Origin: Strigops habroptila
Lineage: Eukaryota > Chordata > Aves > Psittaciformes > Psittacidae
Length of the DNA: 64,000 bases
Assembly: GCF_004027225.2 (NCBI RefSeq)
Contig: NC_044284.2
Location: forward strand, 43,634,420 to 43,698,419
Direction: 5' to 3'
Shown here: piece after piece, positions 47,925 through 61,000 of the stretch
Numbering within the stretch: the stretch's first letter is position 1
How the letters are laid out: each line of letters opens with the position of its first letter
The notes under the pieces: generated by a model
Databases searched by the model: none
Told to the model about the DNA's origin: nothing
Seen by the model: the letters and a program-made list of their open reading frames with translations, nothing else
Program-made: the position numbers and the translations under genes

Positions 47925-48426
47925 CAACCTGCAGGAAACCTTTATTGGGGACTCTCCAGCCACTGAACAGAACGTGGCATTTCTTACATCCTCCCACACT
48001 GGGGCCCCGACATGCCCGGGGAGCCCACAAAATGCAGCTCTGATACCTCTGTCTATATACATATACATACATCCAACAGCAGGGACAGGTGTGCAGTACG
48101 GCTACAAATGGGACTGAGTCCCAGGGCAAGAGGTGCTGTACATGCCACTCTAAGCGCTGTGGGTGGAAAGGGGCAAGCACTGAAGCATGGGGCAGGCAAA
48201 GCCCAAGCCAGCAGCTGCTGCTGCAATACCAAGCAAAGTCAGGTGGAGGGCATGCGACCACCACAGCAGCCCAAACCCACTAGCTATGTACCACTGGATA
48301 GCCCAGACCCCCGTCCACCCCACTCCTTGGAGTAGCAGGGACAGGGTCCTCTGCAGCCCTCTGGCGTGGCATGGCTCAGCAGCCAGCAGGCTGTTCCGTG
48401 ACCAGGGGCATTGCTCTCAGCCCTGC
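47925..48426 (-). terminator. PDE4DIP: 3' UTR and polyadenylation signal of PDE4DIP
   Basis: On the minus strand AATAAA lies at 47941-47946, about 480 bases after the stop codon at 48427-48429. Further minus-strand AATAAA hexamers at 47707-47712 and 47695-47700 would give longer ends overlapping the PRKAB2 tail. The two genes are therefore tail to tail with at most a few tens of bases between them. Confidence 0.6.
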
Positions 48427-49049
48427 TCATGTGACGGGCAGGGCCTGCTGGGCCTTCACCTGGCAAGAGAGGACACGTGGCAGTAAGGGGCAGCACTGCC
48501 AGGGCAGGCCTGCGCTGGAGGACTGCTGTGCCCTGGGGATGTGGCAGCTGGCGACAGTCAAGGAAAATAGGTCCCCATGTCCCACACACACACAGAGCTG
48601 AGTCCCTCGGCACTGCTCGCCATTCACCACTCCGCTGGCAGAGCATGGGGTGTCTGCCATCTGTGCCCATCCCCAGGGCATCAGGGTTCACCAGGGCAGG
48701 GGCACCTGCCCCTATCCCACCCTAGCTGCCAGGGCACTCACCTCCAGGTTCGTCCTGGCCTTGCGCAGCACGTTGTGGGTCCTGCTCACTGTGAGGGGGA
48801 GAGAGATGTGGTCAGTGAGGTTCTTGTGCTGTAAAGCCACCCCAGGCACATGGGGACAAGGCCGGCTTGGGCTTGCCACCCCACAGCAGGCTGCCACCTG
48901 GGCCACGTACACTGGCTCACGATGAACTGCTCCATGCTGTCCTTGAGCTGCGCTGTGCTGCGCAGCCGCTCGGCTGTGCTCTGCAGAGCATCCTCCCTCT
49001 CGGAAAGCTGTGCCCGCAGCGCTGCGATCTCACCCTGTAGCGCCTGCTC
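48427..49049 (-). other. PDE4DIP: PDE4DIP C-terminal CM2-like motif and stop
   Basis: Three last coding exons (48911-49049, 48742-48788, 48427-48459) encode a coiled coil then SMEQFIVSQ, LSRTHNVLRKARTNLE and VKAQQALPVT before TGA. The RTH-VL-KARTNLE pattern is the C-terminal Cnn motif 2 of CDK5RAP2/PDE4DIP, used for centrosome and Golgi targeting. The final ten residues are diverged from the mammalian tail apart from the ALP core. Confidence 0.85.
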
Positions 49050-52000
49050 CTGAGACAACACGAGCATGATGAGCAGTGAGCATCCAGCCCCACCACCCCG
49101 CCAGCCCCCACCTCCGTACTCACCTTGCCCTGGTGTTGGGCTGGGCTGACGGGCAGCACGGTGCTCCAGAAGGCAGTGAGGAGAGACACGCACTGCTCCA
49201 GGATGCCATGCAGGGTGCTGGCGCTGCCCCAGAGGTGCCCTGTGCCTGTCCACCCCAGGGCCTGCGGGAGAGGGGTGCGGGAGCAGGTGCTGCCAGGGCA
49301 CCTGCATCCCACTGCACCCAAGGACTCACCCTGCCCAACACTGCAGGGCAGTGCCAGCTGCAGACCCCAGGCTGCCAGCTCCTTGCCAGCCCTGCAAGCC
49401 TCAGGGCTGATACTGGGTTCAGGGGCCACTTTACACATGGTGCTCAGAGTTTCTGACCCCCAGCTGCTTCCAGCCCTGTCCTGCCCACACTTTACCTCCT
49501 TTCCTGGGAGCAGGCAGTTGGGCAGCCCGAGCGCTGGGCGTGTGAGACACATTAGCTCACGGGCCAGTGCCTTTCCCTCCAGGATGTGCTGCTCCAGGGC
49601 CCGGTAGGTGTCCAGGCAGCCGACAACATGAGCCCCTGTCGGCCCCTCACTCTTCCTCACCAGTGGGTCTGCCCCACGTGGCCCTGTGGAACAAGCAGGG
49701 CTAGGTAGGACCACTGCCTGCTCCTCCTGTGGCCCTCCCTGTCCCATCCTGGGGCTTGGCTCTGCCCTGGGCTCTTCACCCTTACTCAGTAAGGGTGCTG
49801 CCATGAGCTTGTCAGGTCTCAGCAGCTCCTGAGGCATAGGCATGGGCAGGCTGTGGGACCTACCGTCCATCTGCCAGGCGACAGACATGTCAGAGGACAG
49901 CGGGGAGAAGAAGGGAGCTGCTGAACTTGTGCCAACATCCCGCACTGGAGGAGATGGGAAGCAGCCTGGAACAAGAAGTATCTGAGCCCCTGCAGACAGC
50001 CGTGGCTCTGTGCCTGGGGCTGCTGGGGTCCTGCCCTCCCTCTCTGCTTGCCAGCAGGGCCACCATGTCTCTCCTGCTGCTGCCACAGGAGAGGTGTTTG
50101 GGCCTGCCCAAGGGTTGCAGAGGGGCCAGGCACCCCAAGACTAGTAGCTGTGCAGAGGGGCTGCTGGTGGAGGCTGTGTGGGTCCTGTACCTGCGCGAGT
50201 CTCAGCAGAGGGGCCAGAGAGGCTCTCGTAGACGTGCAGCTCCGCGCGCAAGGTCTGCAGGAGCAGGCGGTGCTCCTCACACTGCTGCTGCAGGAGCGTC
50301 ACTGTGTGCTGCAGCCTGCAGAGGGCGACACACGGATCCAGTGCCAGCCATGCCACCAGTCTGGCCGGCCCCACAGCCACAATGCCCCAAACTTCACCTG
50401 TTGTTATCCTCCTGCAGAGAGCGCCGCTCCTCCCGGAGCTGCCGGACGTTCTCTTGCCGCTCGGCAAGCTCCTCAGCCAGCCTCCGCTGCTTCCCGCACC
50501 TCTGTTCCAGCTCTGCTTCACCCTCCCGTGCCCGGGAGCAGGCAGCCACGAGTGCCTCCTGCACTCGCGCCAGCTCTGGGGACGGAGAGCATGGAGGTGT
50601 CAGCGCCACCACACTCAGCCAGTGCTCCCTGGGACACAGCCCCGGGATGCTGGTGGCCCAGCCCTACCTTGGGAGAGGTGGTCACGCTGGAGCCGCAGGG
50701 TCCGGTTGTCCTCGCGCAGAGCCTTGTTCTCCCCACTCAGCTGCAGCCCCAGCTCCGGTGACTGGGCATAGACATCGCTGGGCAATCCTGCTAAGGGGGA
50801 CCAGTGCTGAGTCTCTTTCCCCAATACTCAGCCATGCACAGGGTGAACACCCTCCCCAGGCAATGGGGTGTGCAAAGCCTGGGCCTCCCCAGCAGTCCTG
50901 GCCCCAGGGCAGCACCTGCACCACTGGCCTTGCCGGTGGAGGCCAGGCGGCGCTCAAGCTGCTCCCGGAGCCGGTCGTTGGTGCAGATGGACTCCTCGAG
51001 CCGCTGGCGCAGGCTGCGGATCTCCACCAAGTGTTCCTCCAGCAGGTCTGACCCTATCACAGCCGAGGAGATGGCTCAGGGCAGGGATAGCTGTGCCACC
51101 TGCCTCATGCCATCCCCTCTATCCTGTTGCATATCAGAGCCATGTCCCACAGCTTTTCTGGTGCTGGGTCTCCCCCCTGTTTCCCTACACCCAGGCAGGA
51201 TGCATCCATGCTCTCCAACATGGACCTTACCTGTTAGCTTCTGGCTGGAGGGATACCCTGATGGCAGGGCCCCATAAAGTAGCTGGCCAGGAGGGGGTAC
51301 ATCCCAGAGGGCACAGGTCTCAGTGGCCCTGGGGATCTCAGCCAGGCTCTGCAGTGCACCGTGTTGGCAGAGTGATGCCGGGGCTTTGCTGCCCCCTCCA
51401 AAGGGGCCCAGTGGGGCTGTGGGCTTTGCTGGTGCCATGGGCAGCGTCACACCTGCATGCACAGGGCAAAGTGGTGAAGAGCAGAAGGGCAGTAGATAGG
51501 CAGACGAACAGGAATAACACACTCCCGCCATGTGCCTTTTGCCCCCTTCTCTGCCTAACAGTGCAGCCCAATGTCCCCCCATGGCAATCCCCCATCGCTC
51601 ATCTCCCACCCTGGTCAAACCCATTCCCCCTGAAGAGCAGAAGCTTTCCCAGGGCTTGCTGATTGCATGACACGGGTTGGAGGGTGTCAGCCCGACTCCT
51701 ACACAACAGCTAAGCAAACAAGCCCTTCCCTAGAGGCCCCAGGATGTGCAACTGCCCACACCAAGGGCTAGTGCTGCCTCAGGCCGGGTCCATCCCACGC
51801 ACCAGGCCCTCTTTACATGAAAGCCACAAGTCCCCATCATCCCCCAGCCAGAGTGATGGGACCAAACCACAAAGCAGTGGCCCTGAGAAACAGGAGAAGG
51901 CCTGGGGCAGGACAGGAAGGTCAGAGAGGGTGCAGAGCCACGTGGCACAGCACGGCATGCAGGGCAGGCAGGACCAACCCCACGCTGGAGGCACACGCTC

Positions 52001-55000
52001 ACTTTCTCCCAGCTGCCTCTGGAGCACCTGCAGTTCCTGCTGCGCCTCAGCCAGGGAGCAGACGGGGTTCCCGCAGCAGCCCAGGAGCGGGGGGACTGTA
52101 GGGAGGGGGGGCCCAGCAGGCAGGAATGGGGGCAGTCCAGGGGCCAGTGCAGGCAGGGAGGCACTAACAGGTTTGGACAAGGAGCCAAAGTGAAGGCCTA
52201 GAGACAGGAGAGAGATGGAGATAGAGGTTAGTGCAGCTCTGGCTCAGCCTGGCAGGGACCCCTCCTCCGCAGCGGACCCTGGCACACCCTGTGCAGCTGA
52301 GTCCCCGTGCCCAGAGGCACTGCAGGATGGGACGGTCCTTGCGAGGTCGGTCAAGTCCCAGCCTTGCAGCTCCCCTGCTCCCCTGCAGCTCCAGGTGCTG
52401 TGCACCCACCTCCCAGGCTGGCACTGGGGCACAGTGCCACACAGGCAGCCCCTGCCCAGGCCTGATGGGCACCTATTGCTGCAGGGACCACACTACAGAG
52501 AGGCTAGTGTCCCCAGCCCATGGCTCTGGCCCCTGCGCACCCTGCAGTACCTGTGTGTCGGGCGGGCCCCTCGTGGCACTGGCTGCACTCGCTGGCCGTG
52601 TCACCATCGGAGCAGGGTTCCAGCCCCTCGGACACAAAGGAGGAGCTAGTGGCAGAGTGGGATGACTCGGAGGGTGGGCGGCTGCTGCCTGGGGACTCGC
52701 AGCGCTCCTGCAGCTTCACCTCCAGGCTCTCAACCACCTTCTCCTGGAGCTCCCGGCTGAGCCTGTGGAGGTGGGCCATCACCAGAGTTGGCAGGGCAGA
52801 GTGACCCCCGTCCCACACCCTTTCCCCACGGTGCTGTGCACGTTCCAGTATGACATCCCACACGCTGCATTGCACCTCTGCTGTAAGGCTGCCTTGAGCC
52901 ATGGGGTGCCCAGTCCAAGACTAGGGCTCCCCTCCCCATCCCCAGAACAGAGGCAGCCCTAGGACACCTATCTGGAGCAGAGACCTCAAGAATACACCAG
53001 ATCCCCACCCCAAGAGCAGTGATAGCCTCTGTGTTGCACATGCAGAACAGGTCCCCCAAGCGTCTCCTGGGAACAGGTACCTCAGTGCCAGGAGTTCGTG
53101 ACCGGTTTTATCATCCCCATCTTGTCGATCTCCTACAAAACCAAGCCAGAGAGGAGCCAGTCAGTATCTCTGCGCCCCAGGCTGCCTGTTCCCAAACAGA
53201 GCTATAGCAAGACAGGACAACCTCGCTCAAAGTGGGTAGCTCACATGGCACAAGGTGCCCAAATGGCCCCAGCCTTACACAGCACCCATCAAAGCATCCC
53301 TTCCCAGTCCACCATGCCCCGTGATGTCCAGCCCCCAGTGGCACCCCACAAAGGTACTTACTGGTGCCCAGCTTGTCGCTGAGCCTCTCAGCCAGCTGCC
53401 TGCCCTGGGCCAGCTGCTCCCGAAAGCCCTGGCCCTGGTAGTAGTCAATGTCGGTGCCACGGAGGAGGTCCTCAAAGGACCGCAGGGCATCGCGCAGGTG
53501 CTGGGCCAGGCTGCGGCTCACCCCGCGGCCCTCCCGCAGCGTCTGCCGCAGGTGGGAGAGCTCCCGAGCCTGAGCTTGGATCAGCGAGTTGTACTTCCTA
53601 GGAGGGATCAGCAAGAGAGAGGTTCGCAGGGCTGCCAGGCTCCCAGTGAGCACACATGGACAGGGTGCCATGGGGGGAGTCTGTGCACCATCCACCACTG
53701 GGGCTCTGCCCTACCATGCAAACACCCCAGGAGCCTAGCTGCAGGGAAAGCACGCAGCAAGAAGTCACCATGCTTGGGCAACCCCTGGAGACCCCCGCAG
53801 CCTCCCGTCTGGTCCCGATCCCTGCGGCCATACCCCGGCCAAGTGGCAGATTGCAGCTCCTTGGGCAAAACGCCTCCAGCCTTGGCTGCGGGGAGCTGCG
53901 CCTCGAGAAGAGCGACGCGGTGCACCAGGTGCTGCAGGTCGCGGTGTGCCCGCAGGGCGGGCGGGCAGAGGGCGCTGTGGCCGTCCGACTGCCAGCCCTC
54001 GTCCTCGTCCGTGAGGCTGTGCGCCGGGGAGGCCAGGGCTGTGGGACCCGGCGGGGGCCGCTCGGCGCCTGAGGTGTAGCCACTGGTGACGGAGATGGAG
54101 CGCGTGCGGCGCTGCAGGCTCTGGATCACCTTGTTGGCATTGAGCAGCTGTGCCTTGAGGTCCTGGATGTGCTGGTGCAAGGCCCCCACATCTGCCAAGA
54201 CCACGGCTTTCTGGGCAGCCTTGCTCACTCTGGGCATCCCTGGCTGGCAGGAGGACCCCAGCTCCTCACCGAGGCTGGGCTCGCTGAATACATCTGGCTC
54301 CTCACACTCTGCAGAGGGGACAGGGCACAGTGTCACTTCTCTGTGTTGGGTGAACAAGGCACAGGGATGCCCAGAGCTTCGGCTTTCCTTACCAGGGCTG
54401 GTGGTCTCATCCCGGTCAGCCTCGGTCTCACTTCGCCCGCATGTCTCGTAGCCCAGGTCTTGGAAGTCCACCTGCACTTGCTTGCTGAGCTGCTGGGCGT
54501 GGGGTTCACCTGCTGGGCAGCGCTGTCAGCTCACGGTTCCCCCCCTCTAGACAGGATTCACCACCCCTGCCCCATGTACAGCACGGTGCACAGGGCATGC
54601 CAGCCTCGGCACAGACCCCCTGTCCCACCCGAGGTTTTAACTCACGGAGCAGGACGTGGTACTTCTCCAGCTGCTCGGCTTGTGCCCGCACAGTGGCCTC
54701 CGAGGCGGCGAGCTTGTCCTGCAGCTCTTGACACTGCCTTTGTCCCTGTGCCACCTGGGAACGCAGGTCTGCACCTAGCCCTGGCCAGCTCCCACCGGGG
54801 GCCATGCCTTCCACCTTCCAGACGGGAAACAGGCTGTGAGCTCTCTCTCCATCGCCACCTCTATCTTCATCCCTGTCCCTGTTCCCTGTGCCCAGGGCAC
54901 TCACAAAACTCCTATCCCCTCTGCCCGGTGTGCCAGGGCAGGGTCTCTTGGGCATGTCATCTTGGGATCGTGCCTCAAGTGCTGGACGTTTGGTGGGCAC

Positions 55001-58000
55001 AGCTCCCCTCTCAGCCAGGACCCCCTGTCCATCCCCGCTGCCACCAGCTGGGCAGTCCCCAAGGGCGCTGCGGCTCTTCCGCTGCAGCCTGCAGGCCTCA
55101 GGGGCCAGGGGTCCGCCCAGCCCAGCCTCCTCCTGCTCCCCACTCTCCAGCAGCGACGTGGCTTCACCCATCCGCTCCTTCAGCTCTGCGTTCTCGAGGT
55201 AAAGGCTCAGCATCGCCTTCCTGGGGGCACAAGGCACTGTGAAGGGCAGGCAGCAGCAGGGATGCAGGATATCCCCTCAAGCCACTGCCACCCGATGGCT
55301 CAAATATTCCAGGGCCCTTGCCTGATGTGGGAGACAGAAGAGAAGCCGGCTTCCTCCAGTTGCGCCTTCAGCTCCCGCAGCTCCTCTTCCGCCCGCAGCT
55401 CCCGCTCTGGCACAAGGGGTGCTGTGGTCCCCATCAGGGTTCTTTCAGTGCCCCCGCTTTCCTTATGGGTCTGGGGGCTGCTCTAGAGGGACAAAGACAG
55501 AGGGTGACAGGGATGTTTCTGAAGGGGTGAGGACACCGTCCAGCAGTGGCGCAGTGCCCAATTCTGTCACCTGGGCTCCCGGTGCCACACTACCCTGACT
55601 CACGTGCTGGGTTGCCATGCCATGGGCTGCCTCCTCCTTGATGCTGCAGGTAAAGTTGGCGCTGGCATCGTCAGTGTCTGTGCCTGTGGCCTGACCTAGG
55701 GGACAGCACAGCACAACAAGGCACTCAAAGCAGCGCCAATAGCAGCACTGCCTCTGTCCCCTCCTCCTGGTGATGCCCATGGCCACTGTGGGCAGCACCA
55801 GGGCAGGTGCCAACTCCCATACATGCCTGGTGCTGGGGCAGGACTGCAGTCTCTCCACTGCCCATGTGCCACCGTTTCTCTGCATGCTGGAGCTCCAAGC
55901 CGGCACCTTGTGCTGGCCCAGCACACACGCATACATACCACCCACCCTGCAGCCACTTCACAAGCCACAGCCAGCAGCAGCATGTACTCTGTCAGGAAGG
56001 CTCACTGGCACTGCTCTAACCCAGCAGGAATGCGGGGTGCACCCCACACGATCACCTTCAGGGGCAACTCAGGGAGGGATGTCACCCAAGCTCTGCTGTC
56101 ATGCGTGGCACTAGGCTCTTTGCAAGCCCTACAGAACTTCAGCAAAGCTAAAAGAACACTTGCATCCCATACCACAATGCATGGGGGACTTAAGCACACC
56201 CTGCCCCACAGAGCTGCATTGAGGTCAGAGTTTGCACACAGCTCTGCTCCTGGCCCGTCTTTGCAGAGCCTTGCACCCCTTGTCTGGGCAGCTTTCCTCC
56301 CATCCAACTGCAGGACCCTGCCTGCCCTGTGACATGGGGGTACCCCCAATCCCTCTTCTCCCCATGGAGACAGGAGGTCACACAGAGCCCAAGACCAGCC
56401 CCCGGGGCTGTGCAGGACCAAGTTTCACAGCCTGTAGCCTGTGGGAGATGCAGCTGCTTTGGATGTGGCAGGTCTGGAGCTCCCAGGCAAGGCTGAACAC
56501 AGAGCAGGGGAATGCAGAGAAATGCTGGCAGGAGAGGCCAAATATTGCTGGTGAAGGAGAAACCAGCAGGGATGCACATGGCTCCTGGGAGGGAGAGCTG
56601 AGTACCAGCTAGGAGCACACCAGCAGCAGGGCAGGCGGCTGCACAGCACACTGTGCACACAGTGGCATGTTCAGAAATTCCACTCGTGACAAGCAACTGC
56701 CAGGAGGCTGCAAAAATCAGGGTGTCTCACTGCTGAGCCTGGGCAGACATCACCCCGTGTGGTGGAGCCCATGCACCACAGCAGCCACACCCCAGGGAGC
56801 AAGGACAGACATCAGAGAAGCTCTGTGCCAGGAGAAAAATGCTTAGAGACATCTGGAAGTGGCAGCTCCCACGAGTGGCATTCAGCACAGACAAAGCACA
56901 GCCCTGTGAGTCCCCAGGGACACAACCTGCTGAGTGACAAACCATCGAGGGCTACAGCTCAATGCCTGCAGGACCCTGAAGAGTGAGGGGATGCAGCCCC
57001 TCAGCTGCAGGCATTGCTGGGGGCTGAGGGCCACGTGCACATGGCTCTCAAGCTGGGTCACCATGGCTGAGACCAGAGCAGGGTGGCTCACAGTCCACAC
57101 CGCTGCTCTGGGGACATGGGAAAACCACCTCTTATGCCACCACACAGCACCCCACTTCTCACCCAGAGCTCCGCAAAGCTCCCAGCGCACCAGTCCTGCA
57201 GCAGAAAAAGGGAGAGCAAAGTCCAAGGAAAAATAGCAACAGGAAAAAAGAAGAGAAAGCTGGTGCTGGGGGAGCGGAGAAGTGGACACATTTGGCAGTC
57301 TGTGCACAGGCTACTGTTCACCAAGTGCTTGAACCCTCCTCCACAACAGAAGCACACCAGGGTGGGTGCAAATTTAGGGACTGCTCAGCTCTCTGAATAT
57401 TACCAGCAAAGGAGGCAGAAGATGCAACCCCAGCACTATTTTTCACAGCCTCCTCTGCCTTTCACATCAAGCCTGAAGGCAAAGAGAACTAGCTGCATGG
57501 CTTGAGAATTAGAATCATAGAATAGTTAGGGTTGGAAAGGAGCTTAAGATCATCTAGTTCCAACCCCCCTGCCATGGGCAGGGACACCTCGCACTAAACC
57601 ATGTTGCCCAAGACTCCATCCAACCTGCCTTGAACACCGCCAGGGATGGAGCATTCACAACTTCCTTGGGCAACCTATTCCAGTGCCTCACTACTCTCAC
57701 AGTAAAGAACTTCTTCCTTATATCTAACCTAAACTTCCCCTGTTTAAGTTTGAACCCATTAGCCCTTGTCCTACCACTACAGTCCCTAAGGAAGAGTCCC
57801 TCCCCAGCATTCTTATAAGCCCCCTTCAATTGCATAAGGCCCACAGGCACAGGCCACCCAGGTGCGCTGGAAGTCTTCACACTGTTGGGAACAAGGGAAG
57901 AGAAACAAGGCCCACAGGGAAATTGAGAGAGGAAGGCAAGAGCTCCACAAAGAGCTACGAGACAGAACAAAGCACTGCACAGTTTGACAGAGGGTACTCT

Positions 58001-61000
58001 CAGGCTTGTCCTCCCACAGGGCAGAGGAGTGCACAGCCAGAGGTATCAGGGATGAAAGAAGGCCCTAAGAAACAGAACAGTGGGAATGCCTCAGCCTAGG
58101 ATAATGCTTCCCTCCAGGGCACTTTCCAGCAGCGATGCTAACAGAGGTCAGGGACAGATCTGCAGCAAAACACATGCAAGAAGAGATGGGAGCTGCCGGA
58201 GCACCAGCCAAGACTTCCCTCAGGCCTTGCTAATGAGCCTGTGCTGGGTCCTGGGCTCCATGGTACCCACGGGACCAGGCAGCTAGTTGGGCATCAGAGC
58301 CAGGATGGAGAAGGAAAGGTGGAAAGGTTAAGGACAGGGACACAAAGGCTCCTACAAAGTGAGAGGCAGAAGGAGAATAAGATGATGCTAAACAGAGAAG
58401 TGAGAGGAAAGGAATGAGACGAAACACAAGAAAGGAAAAGCTAACCAAGTACCAGAGCTGCCCAGCAGCCACCAGCTGCATCCCTTCGTCCCTTCAGGCC
58501 ATGAGAACTGCTGAACTCACCATGCAGCTAGGTGCAGACCCAGAGGAGCAGTGCTGACCTGCTGCGTGTGAAGGGAGAGCTGTGCTGCCTCCCATCGCCA
58601 CTTGAGGCATGGAAGAGACCTCAAGCACAGGTGCAAGACATGGGATAGGTGGTGCCATGTGAAGCAGTCACAAGGAGACAGTGCAGCAGAGGAGTCACAG
58701 GTCCAGGTGACACAGCCCAGCAAGACAGAGCTCTTCTGCTGCTCCACCTCCTAGTTTTCAGCTTCCCCATCAAGCAGAAACAGATGCTCAGAGGCACAAA
58801 ATATGTTCCTGCCACCTTGGGAAGTGATTGAGTAGGAGAGCTAATCCATAGCCCATTGCACATGGGAAGCGCTGGTCACTGGAAAGCTGCTGCTATTGTT
58901 TTTCAGCTCTCACACCAGCCCCAACACTCCCAGAGGAGGCAAAAGATGCCTTAGACAAGGTACGTAGTGCTGCCAAGCAGGACCGTCCCCAGCAAAACAG
59001 GAACAGGGTCCTGCCCATTGACTGAGGGGCATGTGGAGCCTGTAGGCGAGATGTGTGCATACAAGCGAGGGAGCAGACCCAGCCCAGACTGCGGGAGCAG
59101 GGACAGGTCTCGGTCATGCCAAACCATCTGCTGAAAAGAGGAGGAAGCTCTCCCTTGAAGGCACTCACAGGCTGGGCTGAGATAGCTTACAATTAGGGGG
59201 GAAAAAAAAAAGATTCAGTAAAATCATCAATACTGGAGTAGGATTTGGTTCAAGCTTAAAATGAATTGTTAGTTCCACGCTCAAGACTTGTGCAAGAGTC
59301 AGGCAAGTGCCACCACATCTTGTGGCCCTTCTCAAATTCTCTGGCTCTGGACCTCACTTTTCCATACACACCTTCTCCTTTTGGACCAGCCACCATCAAC
59401 CCAGAGGGGGATGTCACTGGGTAAGAAAAATGGTAGGGGAACACAAAAACTCACACTCATGCACTTGGGAGATGATAGAGAACATCTGGTGTTTTCTTCA
59501 GAGAAAGGGAATCTTTATTTGGCCCATTGGGATGGGAGAAGAAGGGAGGTAAGAGGGAAATTAGCTAAAATGGAATGATTTGAATGTGCAAATACATTAG
59601 TGGCCACCAGGGTGGGTCAGACAGGAACGTACACGAGACACAGGTGGATTGCACTGATTGCCGTTTCCAAAGCAGCTCAAAACTAAAACAAAGCAGCCCT
59701 GCACCAGTTCTATCGTACCATGACTAAGTACCACAGCCACCCTCCCAGAGTCAGTGAGACAGGCGCTCGGTTAGTGAACCGTTTCCGTGGCAGGCGGGTG
59801 AGCGCCAGTGCTCAGAAGGCATGCTGGGGTAGGACTCTCACACGCTCCTGTTCCCCACCTCCTATGGTGCCCTGTGTCTCCAGCCTGCTCAAACACTCCA
59901 AGCTTCTTCCAAGAGCTTCTTCCAGCTGTCCCCGGAGCTCATGGACCCCCTCCAGCTCCACCTGCAGAGTCTGGTCTCTCACAGCGCTAACCGGACACGT
60001 CACACAAAAGGGAAGAGTGTTAGACAGGCTGTAGCAAGCACAAACCAAACCAGCCCCTCCGTTCAGGATTGGCACTTACTCCAGGCACAGGCCCTGCATG
60101 CTCCCCAGCCAGCCCAGCCATCTCTTGCCTCACCTTTAAACCTCCCCAGAGCACAGCCATCCCCAGAAAAGGCTTCCGCCCATAGTAGGGGACTCCTAGT
60201 CACAGCTGTTCTTCAGTACTTACCCAAGCACCCCACTTATGTGCTCTGTTGCTATCAGGTAGCTCAAATATCCCAGAGGCTGCAGCCTCATGCAAGGCAG
60301 GGGATTAGTTGAGAGGACAGAGAACACCCTGCTGGGCTGCAGCCTGGATAAGCACCTAGATAGATCCTTATCAACCCAACAGTTGGTTGGGAATTTCACA
60401 GCAGCCTCTGAAAGGTGGCCAAGTGTGGGTGGGAAACTGAGCCGGGAAGGGATAAACTAAGGAACAGAGATGGAAATCTCAGGGCCTGAACAAGAGGTGG
60501 CAATGGGAGGAGTTTATGTAGCATTTAAAGCTGGCCACTGCAGCCTTTTCAAGGGAGGAAGGCAGCCAAAAACTTGGACTCTCAAAGCTGCATTTGTCTG
60601 ATTCTTTGCCTAGACTCCCTCTTTCCCTGAAGGCTCTCAGACTCACAGAATGGTCACTGCTTTGGGGATTGCCCCCCTGGATGACCCAGGCCTGTTCCAG
60701 CAGCAGAGCAGAGCAGCATGGAGCTATAGCAGCCCCACTTACCTGTCTGGGTGTGTGTGAAACTTTACCAGGCTGCCATAGAGCTGCCTCTCTGCCTGGA
60801 GAGCCTCATTTAACCGATTCCTCTCAGCCACCAGTCCTTCCAGCATCAGTAACAACTGGTTGGAGAGAAAAGACAAGATGCAACACTTTAGAAAAAGAGA
60901 CAGAAATCAAAGGAGGCATCTGGCTGCCCCAACGAAACAGGGGCTTCCCTTCCTCTCTTGCTTGTGTCCAAGTGATCAAGTTGATCAGTGTCACCCCTGG

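Noticed and set aside
48917-50086. A 389-codon open frame on the minus strand that would make one long PDE4DIP exon
   Set aside because: It runs through two introns. Splicing at 49496 and 49261 gives a frame-preserving join (PGKE to ALGWTGTGHLWG) that parallels the human order, whereas read-through would insert unrelated residues.
49927-51051. A 374-codon plus-strand open frame
   Set aside because: It is antisense to several phased PDE4DIP exons with clear coiled-coil code; its own sequence is low-complexity Ser/Ala/Pro/Cys with no family resemblance.
59195-59215. A run of A at about 59200 as a processed retrocopy tail
   Set aside because: No coding or RNA-like sequence precedes it on either strand and no flanking duplication is visible.
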